Assembly (NCBI GenBank): GCA_900312665.1
Contig: ONZQ02000001.1
Coordinates: forward strand, 4,644,715-4,708,714
Direction of reading: 5' to 3'
Length of the DNA stretch: 64,000 bases
DNA from: Cephalotrichum gorgonifer
Taxonomy: Eukaryota; Ascomycota; Sordariomycetes; Microascales; Microascaceae
The notes under the pieces are model-generated. The model did no database searches and was not told where the DNA came from. It saw only the letters and a program-made list of their open reading frames with translations. The stretch's first letter is position 1. Each line of letters starts with the position of its first letter. A program made the translations under genes and the position numbers. Below, one piece after another: positions 1 through 12,182 of the stretch.

Positions 1-216
1 CCCGGCCCAAAACAACCCCATACCACGGTTGTTCCCCGTATCCAAAATCAAGACAGAACCCACCATCCACGGACGGACCCAAAATGAAGAAAAAATGATG
101 AAGAAGAATCAAAAAAAGAAGAAACCGGCAAGAGAGAATAGATGCAGCAGACAAAGCGCCGACCCAGAGAGCCACCTTTCATAACCTCCCCAGTAGCAGG
201 GAAGGAAACCCATCAA

Positions 217-3200
217 TCATCCTTGATCCCCATAGCGATATGAGCCCCTTGTCGATCTCCTAATCGTCGCACTTCGCCGAATGCTCTCTACCCACACCGA
301 GTCATCCAACATGTCCTGTACCCGGTACGACCCGCCCCCACTAGTCCGTCTAGTAAGGTCGTCGCCGCCGACCGGGGATACCGGTGTGCCCGGCTCATCC
401 GCCTGAGTCTGTAAATCGAAGCTGACCGCCGAGCTCGGCTGGCGATGCAGACCCTGAGTGAGTGAGGTCCGGGGAGACCCGAGGGGGTGCTGGTAGGGCT
501 GTTCTGCCGGCTCTCCCGCCGTCGTCGTGCTGCGGTAGCTGGACGTGGCATCCTCCACTCTCAGATTGTTTGATGGGTAGCGCTTCCTGGATCCCCGCTC
601 CGTGCTAAACCCGCTCTCACCCTCGCCTCCAGACGTATCGTCGTCGTCCACGTAGATGTCGGGTATCCCGAGCTGCGGCACGTCGGTCATCCTCCCGGCC
701 CTCTTCGCATCCATGTGCCTCTGGAATTGCCTTGACCAGTACAGTGTCTCGAAGAACCCGAGCACAACTTTCCTCCTGACCGCCTCCTCCACCAACTGAA
801 GCCTGGCGCGGCGCCTCAGGAACTCTTCGAGCCTAGGTGGGTTGTCAAGGTTAGCATGTACTCGCACTGCGCCCGCCCGCGGCTCGCCGCCAACTTACTT
901 CAGGCTCTTGCTATCGTTGATGACGTTGTAGTGGGCGATCGTCATCATCACATTAGTAAAGGAGATCCCCTTGTCCACGTCCGCCGACACCATCATCTCC
1001 TCGTAGAATATGTTGAACCGCCGACGGCGCTCCCGCACCCTGGCCACGTCGAGGTGCGACAGCCGTTCGTTGAGCTTGTCCAGGTCCACACCCGTGCTGT
1101 ACCCCGCCGCTGTGCCGATGGACATGTGCCTCGTGTTGGCCGCCGCCACGTTGTCGCTCCTCACATCCTCGAGTATCTGGCGCACAGAGTCGTCCGAGTC
1201 GTACACACGCATCTCGAACACCCCGGACAGCTCCCCCAGCAGCCGAGGGAACGCCTCCTTGCTGATGAACCCGGTCCCGGCCGGGTCGACGCTGCGCCAC
1301 GCCTCCTTGAACCGCCGGATCTCGTCTCGGTCGACCACGGCGAGCCCGTTGGACTTCTGGTAGACGTAACTGAAGCTCTCGTAGATGAGCGAGACGAAGA
1401 GGTTGACGAAGATGTACATGCTGAGAATGTTCCACGCCACGAAGAGGAACCGCGCCCAAGGCTTGCTGCCGCAGTCGCTGTTGAAGAAGTCGTCGCTCTC
1501 GACGCAGAGAGGCGGCTCTATGTTCGCAAAGTCCTCCATCACGTCGTTCCAGCCCTCGCCACAGCTCACGCGGAAGAGCAATATCAAGGCGTTCGGAACC
1601 GTCCGGAGATTGACGCCGTTACCCTCCTCCGGCCCGAACCGCGTCAGGCTGAACGCCTGGGTCATCGCAATGGCGAAGATGAGGAAGAATATGAGCCACG
1701 TGGCGAGTAAGTTGCTGATCTTGGTCAGACTGGCCGCTGCCGTCTTGAAGAGCTGGTCCAGAGCGTCGTTCCGGGGGATGACGAGGAGAACTAGCGCCAC
1801 GAGGAAAAACTTGTGGAGCTGCACGTAGGTCTGCACTTCTGTCTCCGTGATCAGCACCGCCATGGTCGCCCCGAAGGCTCCCGTAGAGACGACGAGGGAG
1901 TATAGATCCCACGAGCTCCTCCGGAATCGCGACCAGCCCAGGCCGATGATCCGGATGGCTACATTCGCCACGTAGAGAAGGATGAAGACGAAGAACAGGA
2001 TGCCCCTCACTCTCGCCCAAAATGCCGGCTCCGTGCTGAACTCGCTAACCAGCAAGCCGAGGTGGCAGACGAGGACAAACGTGATTGTCGTGTACCATGT
2101 GCCTCTCTTCTCAATGGCCCTCTTGTGACACCACTTCTTCCACGCGTCACCCTTGTCGTTGTATGAGGTCTTCGACGGCGAGATCTGCCTCAGCAGTTTT
2201 CGCAGCTCCAGCCAGGATCTCTGCTCCGTGGTGAGGAAAGCTACTCCAGTCTGCTCCGTGTAGTTGCGCATGAAGACGGAGATGAACAGCGTGAGAACGA
2301 ACACGGTGGCGAGCAGGTTGAATATAACGAAGAAGACCGCATTGCCTTGCCTCGCAAATGATTGAGGTTGAAGTCTGGGTCCCGTGATGGCTTGGGCCGC
2401 GTACGAAAGGTCGATCCAACCTTCCTGGCTTACGATCTGGAACAGGCTGAAAAGGGCTGACCCAAAATCGTCAAAGTTGAGGTACGGATTGGACGCCACC
2501 CTAGGGGCCAGGATTGGCCAGTCTTCCCTGTACGGGGCGCTATTATACTCCCCGAAGCAATCATCGATTCGCACGATACCGTCGGAACCGTCGTTGCACG
2601 ACAGCAAGGCTCCGTTGAAGAGATTCAGCCCATATATGGCAAAAGGAATTAGGAGAGATATGGATACAAAGGCGGGCTGTCAATCTTGTTAGCTTCTTGG
2701 CGCGTTGCGCGTTAGTGGTGCACAGGGACAAGACTCACCGGCACAATCTTCCACATCCCCCAGATGATGACATTGTGGAAGGTATCCTGCGCACTACTAC
2801 TGATGTTGAGCAGTCGTAGAGCCCGCAGCGCTTTGAAGGCCCCGACGGCACGGGAAACGGCGCCGTCGTTGGCGAGCAGGGTGAACACGTAGATCCATAG
2901 CGAGATGAGCACCACCGCATCGATGACGCCCCACGAGCTGCGGTAATATGCGTTTGGCGTCCAGAAGAACCCGTCTGCCACGACTTTTATCATGGCCTCG
3001 ATTGTGAAGACGCCGGCAAAGGCCAGGTCAGTCCACACGTACCAGTTGCGAGCGCTGAACTCGTGGTTCTCGCGGTATTCCTTCTGGTAGAGGGGTGTGG
3101 TGATACATGCCAAGATGACCATGGCCACAATAACCACGTAGATGAAGGCCGAGAACGTGTACCATGCTACCTTGTTCGGTTCGACCCCGTCGAAGCGCTG

Positions 3201-6200
3201 ACTCCCCCGCCCAGGACCGACGAGCCGTTGGCAGAGGCGTCGAATCGGGTTATGAGGTGTAAAGATGAAGAGAGAGTTGTTGTAGCTCGGATGGCGTGCC
3301 AGGTACTCGCGCTGGGCCTTACGTCGAGCGCTCGTGGCGGATACGGCCTGTTGAGCCATCTGGCGGGGATCCAGGGTTTCGTTCGGCCCGTCGAAGCGGA
3401 TGTTGGAGTAGAAGGGATTGGGCTCCTTCCCTCCGATCTTGGCGGTTAGCTTCCCCCAGAGCGTAGATAGGATTCCAGGAGTGATATCGCCCATGGCCAT
3501 AGTGTACTGTCTGACGGGCCCTTGTGGTCCGTCGCTCTCCTGGAGTGGCCCCGCCTCGTCATCAAGGAACTCCTTGACCACCGCCTCCTTCAACAGCATC
3601 TCCATCGTGGCCGGGCCATAGTCCAAGGGATCCATCTTCTTGCGGCTTCTTCCAAGGTGGAAGATTGTCGACAGGGCAAGATTGTTCGAGGTCTTACCCG
3701 TCTCCTTGCTATGGAGGAAGGCCTTCACTTGTTCCAGCCGTTTCTCATCCTCAGACACGTCAAAGTTTTCTTGTATGACAGCAATGAACATATTCACAAG
3801 AATAAAGAAGGACAGCACGAACCATCCCATGAGGAAGATGGCTCCGATCCAGCCCGTGTTGAACTCGCGCCCGGCCGCCGTGACAGCATAGAGCATACTG
3901 GTCCAGTTCTCGCTCGTCAGGATCTGGTACATTCCAAGGAACGCGTTGAATATCGTGAAGAACGCGACGTTGTATAGCTCGCCCTCCTCGTCTTCCTGAG
4001 GAATCTCGCCCCTGAAGAGCTGCACTGCGAAGATGGCCATGATGAAGGTAATGAGGAAGACAAAAAGCATGAGATTGCCTATACCCATGGCGTTCCCCAG
4101 TACCAGTATAATAAGCTTCCGGGTGACGGGCACTGCCATGACGATCCGATAGGCTCGGAGCACTTGGAAAACCGTTAGCCAGGCGTATGGCGTCCCCGAG
4201 TTCCGAATCGGTGGGATGAGGATGACGGAGGTTATAACGGCGAGCCCGAGGTCGAAAAGATTCCGCCAGCTCCGATGAAAGCCCCGCCAGTCCGATAAGA
4301 AACGGGCTACAATATCCACGTCGAGTAATATCGTCACTACAATTTCTGATGAGTTGACGAACCTCTCTCTCCCCGGCCCCATGGTGGAGCTTCGACATGC
4401 CTGCGCAACAAGGCCAAAGGCGATGATGATGACCCAGAATATGGATGTCTTCTGGTAGAGCCTCTGTAGCGCAGACAGGCGTTTCGGGACAGCGTCGGGG
4501 ACCGGAAGCGGAGCAGGCTCGGCTTCGGCGGAAGTGAAGGCGCTGGCCTTGCTCTCTTCGCGAATCACCTGGAACGAGGACGTGATCACGGCAATCAGGA
4601 GGTTGGTCAGCCAGAGCATCATGATCATAATGCCCGCCCCAAAGAATAGCGCGGCCGGTGGGTAGTCCGAGTCGATGGTGTAGTACATGAGATCCGAAAA
4701 GGTGTTCGCGCTCATAATAACGAAGACGAGTTCCAGGGAGTGGAGGATGTTGTCGAAGTGGACAGTCCCGTTGTAGGGATTATCGCCCTGAAGGCAAATC
4801 GACCCACGAGGACACAGGAGCCCCTTTCCGCTGTCCGCGGCAGGGATGAGGTCGCTCAGGTCGTCCGGGTTCCTCGCCATTACCCAGGGCAATTTTTCGC
4901 CGGTGGAGTTGTCCAGATACCCGCCGCAGAATCCAAACGAATTCGTAAACGAGGCCGTCTTGTTTGTCGGGTCGAGAGGGTCGAGCCAGACGCATGTCCT
5001 ACTCAGACTCGTCTTGAAGCTCTGCACGCCGATGATGGCGAAGAGTATCCAGAAGAAGGCGACGAGAAAGGCGACACGTACGAGGAGTGGGGTGGCCTTC
5101 TTCAGACTCCTCAAAATGATCTGCGATGGTTGTTAGTCAAGCGTCGGACACGGTCGCAAGATGATGGGGTGAACGAACAGCCGTCCCGTTAGTGAGTGCC
5201 AACAAGCGGATGATCCGCAGACAGCTGAGCATCCTGAAAATATATAGATGATGCTGCTTTTCCAGACCTAGCACTCCCATCACAAAGGATATCCAGAATG
5301 CCACGACGGCAACGAAGTCAAGCCTGTTGAAGCCATGACGTAGGAATGCCCGGCGAGCCAACTGCCACCTCCGCTGGTCTTCGATAGTGCTGGTCTGGTT
5401 ACGCTGGGCAAAGGTAAAGGATCTAGCAAAGGCTGGCGGCTCGGGCCGGGTCTGTCGGGGACCTCTCACAGACTTTTGGCGTTCGGGCTGGAAGATGAGC
5501 TTGTACTGGTCGGCAACCGCGGCCCTGACCCCACGTTGCCGGTCGATGGTGCTGTACTCAGCCGCGTTTAATATAAACCCGGACACTATGATGCGCGCCA
5601 CGATTTCCAATGTGAAGATGATGAATAGTCCGAGCATAGCCCAATCGATCCGAGTCTTACCCCACCTGTCGGGCCGCGCGTTGCCTTCCTCAAAGACGTT
5701 CGGTGCCGCCTCAATGGCGAGGAGAATAGTCTGCGCGATGATCAAGACTAGGATGATGAATTCCGTCCACGAGTGAATCAGGAGCTCGCAAAGTGCCTTC
5801 CTTATCGGGTTCTCGGGGGAGAACACTCCCAAGCTCTTTCCCTTGAGCGGGTTCATGGAAGGCATTCCCGGCATAGGCGAGAACTGGCCATTGTTCACGG
5901 ATATATGAGACCCGCTCTTCTTCTCTGAGCCCGGGGGTGGGAAGAGCTGTGAGGGATAGGACGTGTCTTGGCTCTCCAGGATGGACTGGTGTCTCGACTG
6001 GGGTCGGCTCTCGCCGCCCGGCGACCGGGAGCGGCGGCGGCTTGGTCTGCGGTCCAAAGTTTCGCCCTCGCCGCTGATGTTAACCACACGCTGAGACATG
6101 GCCCTTACGATCGACCCCGCCTTGTATAATGCGCCGGATGTGGATGGGGGCCGGGAGCGGCGGAAATCGCCCGGCGCAAGTGACGCTCCATAGCCCTGGC

Positions 6201-6774
6201 CGAGATCGAGTCTGGTATGCCTGTCGCCCGACCTGGAAGGGCTGTTGCCAACGTCGGACACGGTCTGGAAGCTGTCCCTGGGTTGCGAGCCCTGGCCGCC
6301 AGGCGACAACGCGCCGGCGATCGGCTCAGCTCGGGACGTGAGCGGGGCGGTATCGGATTCATTATCTGCGATAGAAGGTCTTTCGTAATAGCCGGCAGGA
6401 GTGTCGTACGGATCCCCTAGGGCGGGGCCGAACGAGGGTTCGGGGGAAGGCTGGTCGATGCCCGGAGGTAAGGCGAATTGGAGCGCAGACATGTCGATTG
6501 GGGATTCGGGACGGTTGGCACCATGACCGTCGCGGGGGCGGCCTTCGTTGACCATGCTGCCGTACGACTGGTCCCAGTATGATGACGGGCCGGGTCGGGA
6601 GGCGAGGTCGCGGGAATCGCGTCCCTGGGAGGGGAGGAGGTGGGAGGCTGCCAGCAGCCGACCCTCTTGTGGTGAGTCGTGAAGAGTTTGGAGTTGTATT
6701 GATTGAGCGTTGGGCGGGGAGCCGGGGCGCCGGCGCTCGTGTTCCCCGGTGTGTGGCGGTCGTGGTCCGGACAT
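217..6774 (-). CDS. cch1: Cch1 voltage-gated calcium channel alpha subunit
   Basis: Pore-forming subunit of the fungal high-affinity plasma-membrane calcium channel, which works with Mid1. Four exons: 6774-5179, 5120-2739, 2676-899 and 832-217, giving about 2,123 residues, normal for Cch1. The joins restore conserved text (LTNGTA|IILRSLKK, WKIVP|PAFVSI, SLK|LEEFL). Four six-helix repeats are visible. The pore loops read SANTFSD (repeat I), LTSENW (II), VSQEGW (III) and CGEGWND (IV), so the filter is N-E-E-E, as known for fungal Cch1 rather than the animal EEEE ring. An EF-hand-like stretch (EAWRSVDPAGTGFIS) follows repeat IV. The long N-terminus is Ser/Pro/Arg-rich and probably disordered. 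Start chosen at ATG 6774; the reading frame stays open to a GTG at 6807. Identity is secure; the exact start is less so. Confidence 0.95.
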
Positions 6775-7306
6775 GACGGGCAATCCTTCGCGATCGCGGC
6801 CTCTCACAGGCGTATAGTGACGGGTATCGCGAGCATGGTCGTGATTGAAAGGATGCCGATTACGTCGAGCAAGTCGAGATTAAGGGTGAAAGTTCGTCAA
6901 CCGGAGCTGTGTGCAACGTATTAGAGGTGTAAGCAAAATGATTGTGGTGGTCGAGGTTGGACGCTGACTCGCTTGGAATCCATCCGCGATCAACGTGTGA
7001 AGTCAGGAGTCGTAGATGTTCCAGGAGCGTGGCTTGGTCGGAGGATTCGTCGATGTTCATTGGGCAAGACAGTGCAACGTATGCGGGTACTGCTACATGA
7101 ATACAACCCTTGTCGCTCAGATTCCACTACGCAACTCTGTACGGGTAATGGTTATCATAGATGCGCACAATGTATCAGTACCTTTTCTCGTATTGAACCC
7201 CCCCCCCACACATACTTGCATCCCCAGCCAAGAATTCCAGACTACAGATGCTAGTGCAAGTGTCACCCATCATAAACTATTAATAGGCCACCGCCGCTAA
7301 TAGCGT
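6775..7306. other. Intergenic: cch1 upstream region and msh5 3' flank
   Basis: I see no gene here. It holds the presumed cch1 promoter and the msh5 3' end. A run of ten C lies at 7198-7207. No clear TATA box or other known site was recognised. Confidence 0.6.
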
Positions 7307-10300
7307 TCACCCTCCGATGTTAGCTTGGCGTCCGCACTCCATGCACAGGTCAACCAGTTCTTTCCTCTTCCCATGCCCATCCCTGTTACCCCCTTCTCCT
7401 TCGCTTTGCCGGAGATGTCCCAGACCCGCGGCCAAGAACCTCCGGGCAATTGCCTCCGCCTTCTCCAGTTGGCTTGCCTCGTCCTCGGATAGCCCTGCAC
7501 ACGCCGACTCCAGGTCTTCCCCGGAACCCAACAATCTCGTGATGCCCTCCGCCCTCTGCACAACATCCGTACCCACTCCATTTATTGCAGCGCAGTGCAC
7601 TCCAAAACTAGTAGTGGCATTTCCGGGCACTAGGGTGTAGAGGAACACCGGCTCGTCTTCAGCGTGCTCATCTCCGGCATTGGTCTGGACATCCATGTGG
7701 GCTAGTTTGATGTTTGGGCTCATGTCTAACACGCCGGGCTCGAAGAGCTCGTGGTGGTGGGTTGCGGCCAGAACGCGCGGGCCGTCATCCCCTCGAGAGA
7801 TGATGTTTCCGATAAGAGCCGCCATCAACGCCACCCCGTCCTCTGCCCGGGTTCCCTTGCCAAACTCGTCCACTAGCACGAGACTCCGTCGAGTAACCGA
7901 CCTAAGCGCGAAGGCCATTTGACGCAAATCGATGGAGAACGCACTCTCACTCCTGCAGGCGCTCTCCTTCGTGGTCATGCGGGTCAAGATCCTGTCCGTC
8001 AGCCCAATCGTAGCGCTCTCGGCAGGGACGTAGCTGCCGATGTGGGCCAGATAGACAATCAGTGCGACCTGCCTGAGATATATGCTCTTACCCGAGTGGT
8101 TCGGCCCTGTCAAAACCATAACATTCGTGTATTGGCCTGGATCGTCTCTTAGTCCCTCCACCTCCCCGCCAAACTCCTCCTGATCGGTGAACCCTCCCAA
8201 GTAGCATCCGTTCGGGATATATTGCGGCACGGCCAACTCCTGGAGAGGGTGGCGCCCGTTCCGAATGTGTATGACATTCGACGCATCTGTCACGGTGGGC
8301 GCCACCCATCCGTATCTCTTAGCCCCCACTCCCAACGCTACGAGGCTGTCCAGGTCACCGCACGCATCCGATGCACGCACAAGCTCTTCCTGATAAGAGA
8401 GGACTCGGCTTGCCAACTCATGTAGAATTTCTATCTCGCGACCTTGTCCAGTCAGCTTGTCAGCCCGCTGAGGTGCATCCTGGCGAGGGCGGTTGCGTCC
8501 GAGGTGCGGCTTGATGGGTCTAGGAGAGGGAGAGAGAGCACGTACCGACTATCGTGCCATAAATATCACCAAAGTGGGCGTCTAGTTCTCTCATTCGACG
8601 GTTTTTGTAGTAGACGGCGCCGTTGGCACTGAACGACTTCTCCCATGTATCCCCTTGGAGGCCTTGGCCGCCGTACCTCCCCGCGCCGGTCTCACCGTCC
8701 ATCTGGACCACTGTCAGAAAGCCAAGCTGCGGCAGGAATATACAGTTCCTAACATGGCCGCGGGCCCAATCCGGTAGTTCCGTCAGGAGTTTCGACGAAA
8801 CCTCGGTCAGAAACGATCCCATGCCGTCATAGTCGTGCTTCAGCCTATCTAGTTGAGCGTCGATGCCGACGGCCACGGCGGCGTGACCTCGGCTAGCCGA
8901 TTGTTCAAAGTCGACAGTTTTGTTTACTAGCCTCCCGACAATTCTGAGGGTTTCGGTCTGTATCCCAGTAAAGATCTACCGAAGGATCGAGGTTAGGCGT
9001 CATTTTATATCGGTGCGGTAGAAGTGGGTGGTTCGATACCTTCTCCACGCTCTCTACCCTCTCCCCGGGCAATGAAAGTCGCGAAACGCCCTCGCCTACC
9101 GTGGCGGCATATATAGAGAACCTCTGTAGCGTCTGCCACAGCCCATGGTCAGCTGAGGCGTGAAAGGTAGTCGACTTCGCCCCCCTCTCCAAGCGCTCGA
9201 CGTCCCGCCTTATGTCCTGTATCTTCCTCAGAGACCGCTGTATACCGCGAACTGTGTCCTCATTTTCGGCCAAGGTGAAGAGAGAGATGGCCCGTTGCCG
9301 TTCCTCGATCACCGTCAAATCGACCGTTGGCTGGAGAAAGACTTGCCGAAGCTTTGCCTTCCCCTGAGGAGTATGCGCCAGCTGTTTGAAGAGACCAAAC
9401 ACCGACAGGTTCTCCTTCAAACCGCCCGGGAGCGTGTTTGAGCTCTGGGTCTGGGGATTCGGATGCAGCTCGGAGCGGAGGATCTGCAATGAAGCCAAGG
9501 TATCTGCATTTACGAGCATTCGGTCGGACAGAGTGAACATGCGAGCGGAAGATACATTGTGGGCACCTAGTGCCATCGAGAGTTCGCGGCGGCGGTTCAA
9601 GTCACCGATTACGGCGCCGCAGCACCCCACCTAGATACAGAAACATGTTAACTTGAACCCGGTCAGGACAATGACGAGAGCCGCGCAAGGGATGGGAAGA
9701 GATTACGGAGAGCCGGCAGTCCGTATCGACAATCGTGCCCAGTCTCATCCTCTTAACACTCATGTCCAAGGCTTCGCCAGGCTCTCTCTGGGCCGCTGGT
9801 TCGGGAGTCCGGGATGGCCATTCCCACGATGCCAGGTCGAGACTGACGAGTCGTTCGATGGCGGTTTCGAATGAGAACTCAGCCGACCGGATAGTCCGGG
9901 ATATGAATGGACCTCCGCCGTTGCCTAAATGGATCATTGAGAACGTGGGAGTCTGGAACGTGGACGTGGAGGCAGATACCTTCCATGGCAGGCTCGGCCA
10001 GTCTCTCCAGATGACGGACCAAGCTCTCCGGGGCGCGGGCCGGCAGTAATACTACATTCGGCTGCGCGTGAAGAAGCAGCTGATCAACCCAGGTCATGTC
10101 TGCGCTGGCAACCTCCTGGAGCAGAAACAGGGTACCTCCATCGCCATTGAAGTAGGTACACCCAAGCGTACCGTCAGTCTTCATGTCTATCGCCAAGGTG
10201 GTGTCGGTTCTCCCATCGCTGGATATACAATCGCCGAAGGCAGTTGTCCTAGATCCGGATCCCGCGCTGGCGGTTCCCACCGACCGACAGCGGCCGAGGG

Positions 10301-10472
10301 CTGCCTGCGCCGGGGAAGTAGCGGGGGGGTGAAGATCACCGGAGCGCTCTCCTTGGGAATTCTCGTTGTAGCGGTCAGATGACTCTCCAAAGACAGCGCC
10401 GCAATAGCTGCTAGCAGGCCCCGACAACGGTGTCGAGGGATGAATCCCATCTGATCGTCTCTTGGCAGGCAT
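7307..10472 (-). CDS. msh5: MSH5 meiotic MutS homologue
   Basis: Meiosis-specific MutS protein that pairs with Msh4 as a sliding clamp stabilising crossover intermediates; it does not repair mismatches. Five exons: 10472-9980, 9924-9707, 9630-9040, 8975-8546 and 8442-7307, about 955 residues, with phases that sum exactly. The C-terminal ATPase has Walker A GPNHSGKSIYL, where the SGKSIYL spelling is typical of Msh5 rather than Msh4, then IGSYVPAESATIG, Walker B LVLVDEFGKGT and the ATHHHELF switch. The core and lever region includes DYDGMGSFLTEV. The N-terminal mismatch-binding domain is reduced, as expected. The first about 70 residues (Ser/Gly-rich) are not conserved and the start could lie further in. 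A 572 bp upstream region separates it from emc5. Confidence 0.93.
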
Positions 10473-11044
10473 GATGACCGTCCCTGGTCCAGTACTGGTA
10501 GAGACAAGATTAGCCCGAGTGTTAGATAGATGGTTCTACGGAGCATGGCTCTAGGGACCTGGCGTTCTAGAGCAGAGTTTGGCCTAGAGCGCAGCTGAGT
10601 ACGGGTAGAAGGTGCACCCAACGCCCAGCGTGGATGACTAGGAAGGAACTACCGGCCAGGACTGGCATATATATCACGCAATGTAGCCATGGAAACGTGA
10701 TCCAACCCCGATTGGGTAGAATCTGTGTCCCATTGATACCTGGATACCTGAAACATAAATTCATCCTAGAGTGCGTCCGATCTTGTCAAGCTGAAGCAGA
10801 TGGAGAGTATGTCATTTGATTGTCTATTCGCACCTGCGGTCGAGGGCGCGGTTGTATCGCCAAAACACCACCACTGTGTAAAAGGTGCGATTGAAACATG
10901 GAGATACACGCGCCGGAGCGAGGAAAGGCTGTATGTAGCCCACCACGATTGACAGAGGAACTTGAAGAGAACACCCTATCCTCGTGTCATGATGCGCCTG
11001 CCAATTCCCAGCCCGATAGGTCCCAGCCAGGTACATATAGCTTC
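10473..11044. other. Intergenic: msh5 upstream region and emc5 3' flank
   Basis: No gene recognised. Both flanking genes are on the minus strand, so this should carry the msh5 promoter. Short open frames here have no recognisable protein features. Confidence 0.6.
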
Positions 11045-11550
11045 TCAGCTCTGTGTCACCCCGGTATCCTTTACCCACTGAACAAATTCGGCCCTCTGAC
11101 TCCGGATATCCACAAACCCAGGGCGTGTTTCCAGCATGCGGAAAGGGTTCCCCAGGAACGCCCCCGTGATGCTCCCTTCATCACCTCCAGCCGCGAACCC
11201 TGCCTGCCCCTCTCTCTCGACCTTCCCGGCCCAGACACGCCATCTTATCGGCCTCAGGGCCGGCGCATCTAGCACGAGGCCGAGGCAGACGATGAGGGTG
11301 GCCGCTACTGCCTCGATGGCGATGTCAACAGGTATGGAGTGGGAGTCGGACGCCGTGCCGGGGGCCGCGGGGGTAAGTGTTCTGGAGGCTCGGCTCGAAT
11401 GCTCTTGTACTGAGTAGTAGCTAGACATTGGTAGTCAGACGACGCGAGCTCGGCCAAGGTTTCCGTCCCTCCCTGGTGCAGAAAAGAGACTTACGCGTGG
11501 GCGAGTAATAAGAGACCGAGGCCAATTGTTGCACGGGGGATCCAAGCCAT
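11045..11550 (-). CDS. emc5: ER membrane protein complex subunit 5 (EMC5/MMGT family)
   Basis: Small subunit of the EMC insertase that puts tail-anchored and multi-pass proteins into the ER membrane; fungal copies are often labelled magnesium transporter. Two exons: 11550-11495 and 11420-11045, giving 143 residues. The 56 bp first exon encodes MAWIPRATIGLGLLLLAH, the first membrane segment, and the 74 bp intron has GTAAGT...CTAG ends. The join reads LLAHA|YYSVQEHSS. A second membrane segment (VDIAIEAVAATLIVCLGLVL) is followed by the family signature region with RWRVWAGKVEREG and GNPFRMLETRPGFVDIR. The length is normal for the fungal family. The first exon is too short to be found by a plain frame search. 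Confidence 0.92.
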
Positions 11551-12182
11551 GACGGGCGGCGGGTGTGTGTGGTTTCGTATTACAGTCGGGCTCGTTATCA
11601 TAGAACCCACGTGTCGGCGATGGCTCCGTCGATGGGCGAGGAGGTTGGTAGTCGGCGGGGAGGCGGTGGTTATTTTGTGATGTCACCCGAAATGCATAGC
11701 TCTCTCTTTGGCGTGGGCAGGTTCAAGGTTGATGATGCCAGGCCACTGTGTAGTCCACAGTGTGTGGTGATTATGCTACTAGCAAGCTCTAATCCAATAG
11801 GCGGAAATCTGTATACCGCGGGTCCCCGCTGCAACGAATAGCAAGCATTATCGTATTAATATTACAAGTATTCACTTGTCGAGGAGTCGTTCTGGACATG
11901 GCCGCATGCGTCCTACTTGTACTGATAACCATTGCTCAGATGCGTGTTTAAGGTGTATTCAAACTCCGTGTCTCTATGGTACTCCGCCCAAATCACGCCG
12001 GTCGCCCCCAATGCTTCTAATACAAGACAGGACATATGCTACAATAGATCGTCTTCAACCCAAATATCATGCGCCATAACCTCCATGATCCTTCCTCACA
12101 TTCTCCATATCTTCATTTGCACAGCTCACTCCTTCCCGGGCCCGAGAGCGCCCCAAGGCAGAAGGCAAGGCAGCTGAGGGGA
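11551..12182. other. Intergenic: emc5 upstream region and HMG gene 3' flank
   Basis: No gene recognised. Short frames on both strands lack known motifs. The segment contains the emc5 promoter and the probable 3' UTR of the HMG-box gene. Confidence 0.6.

Noticed and set aside
856..1710. 284-codon plus-strand frame over the cch1 C-terminal half
   Set aside because: It is antisense to conserved channel helices, and its composition (His/Arg/Val/Leu) is that of a shadow frame.
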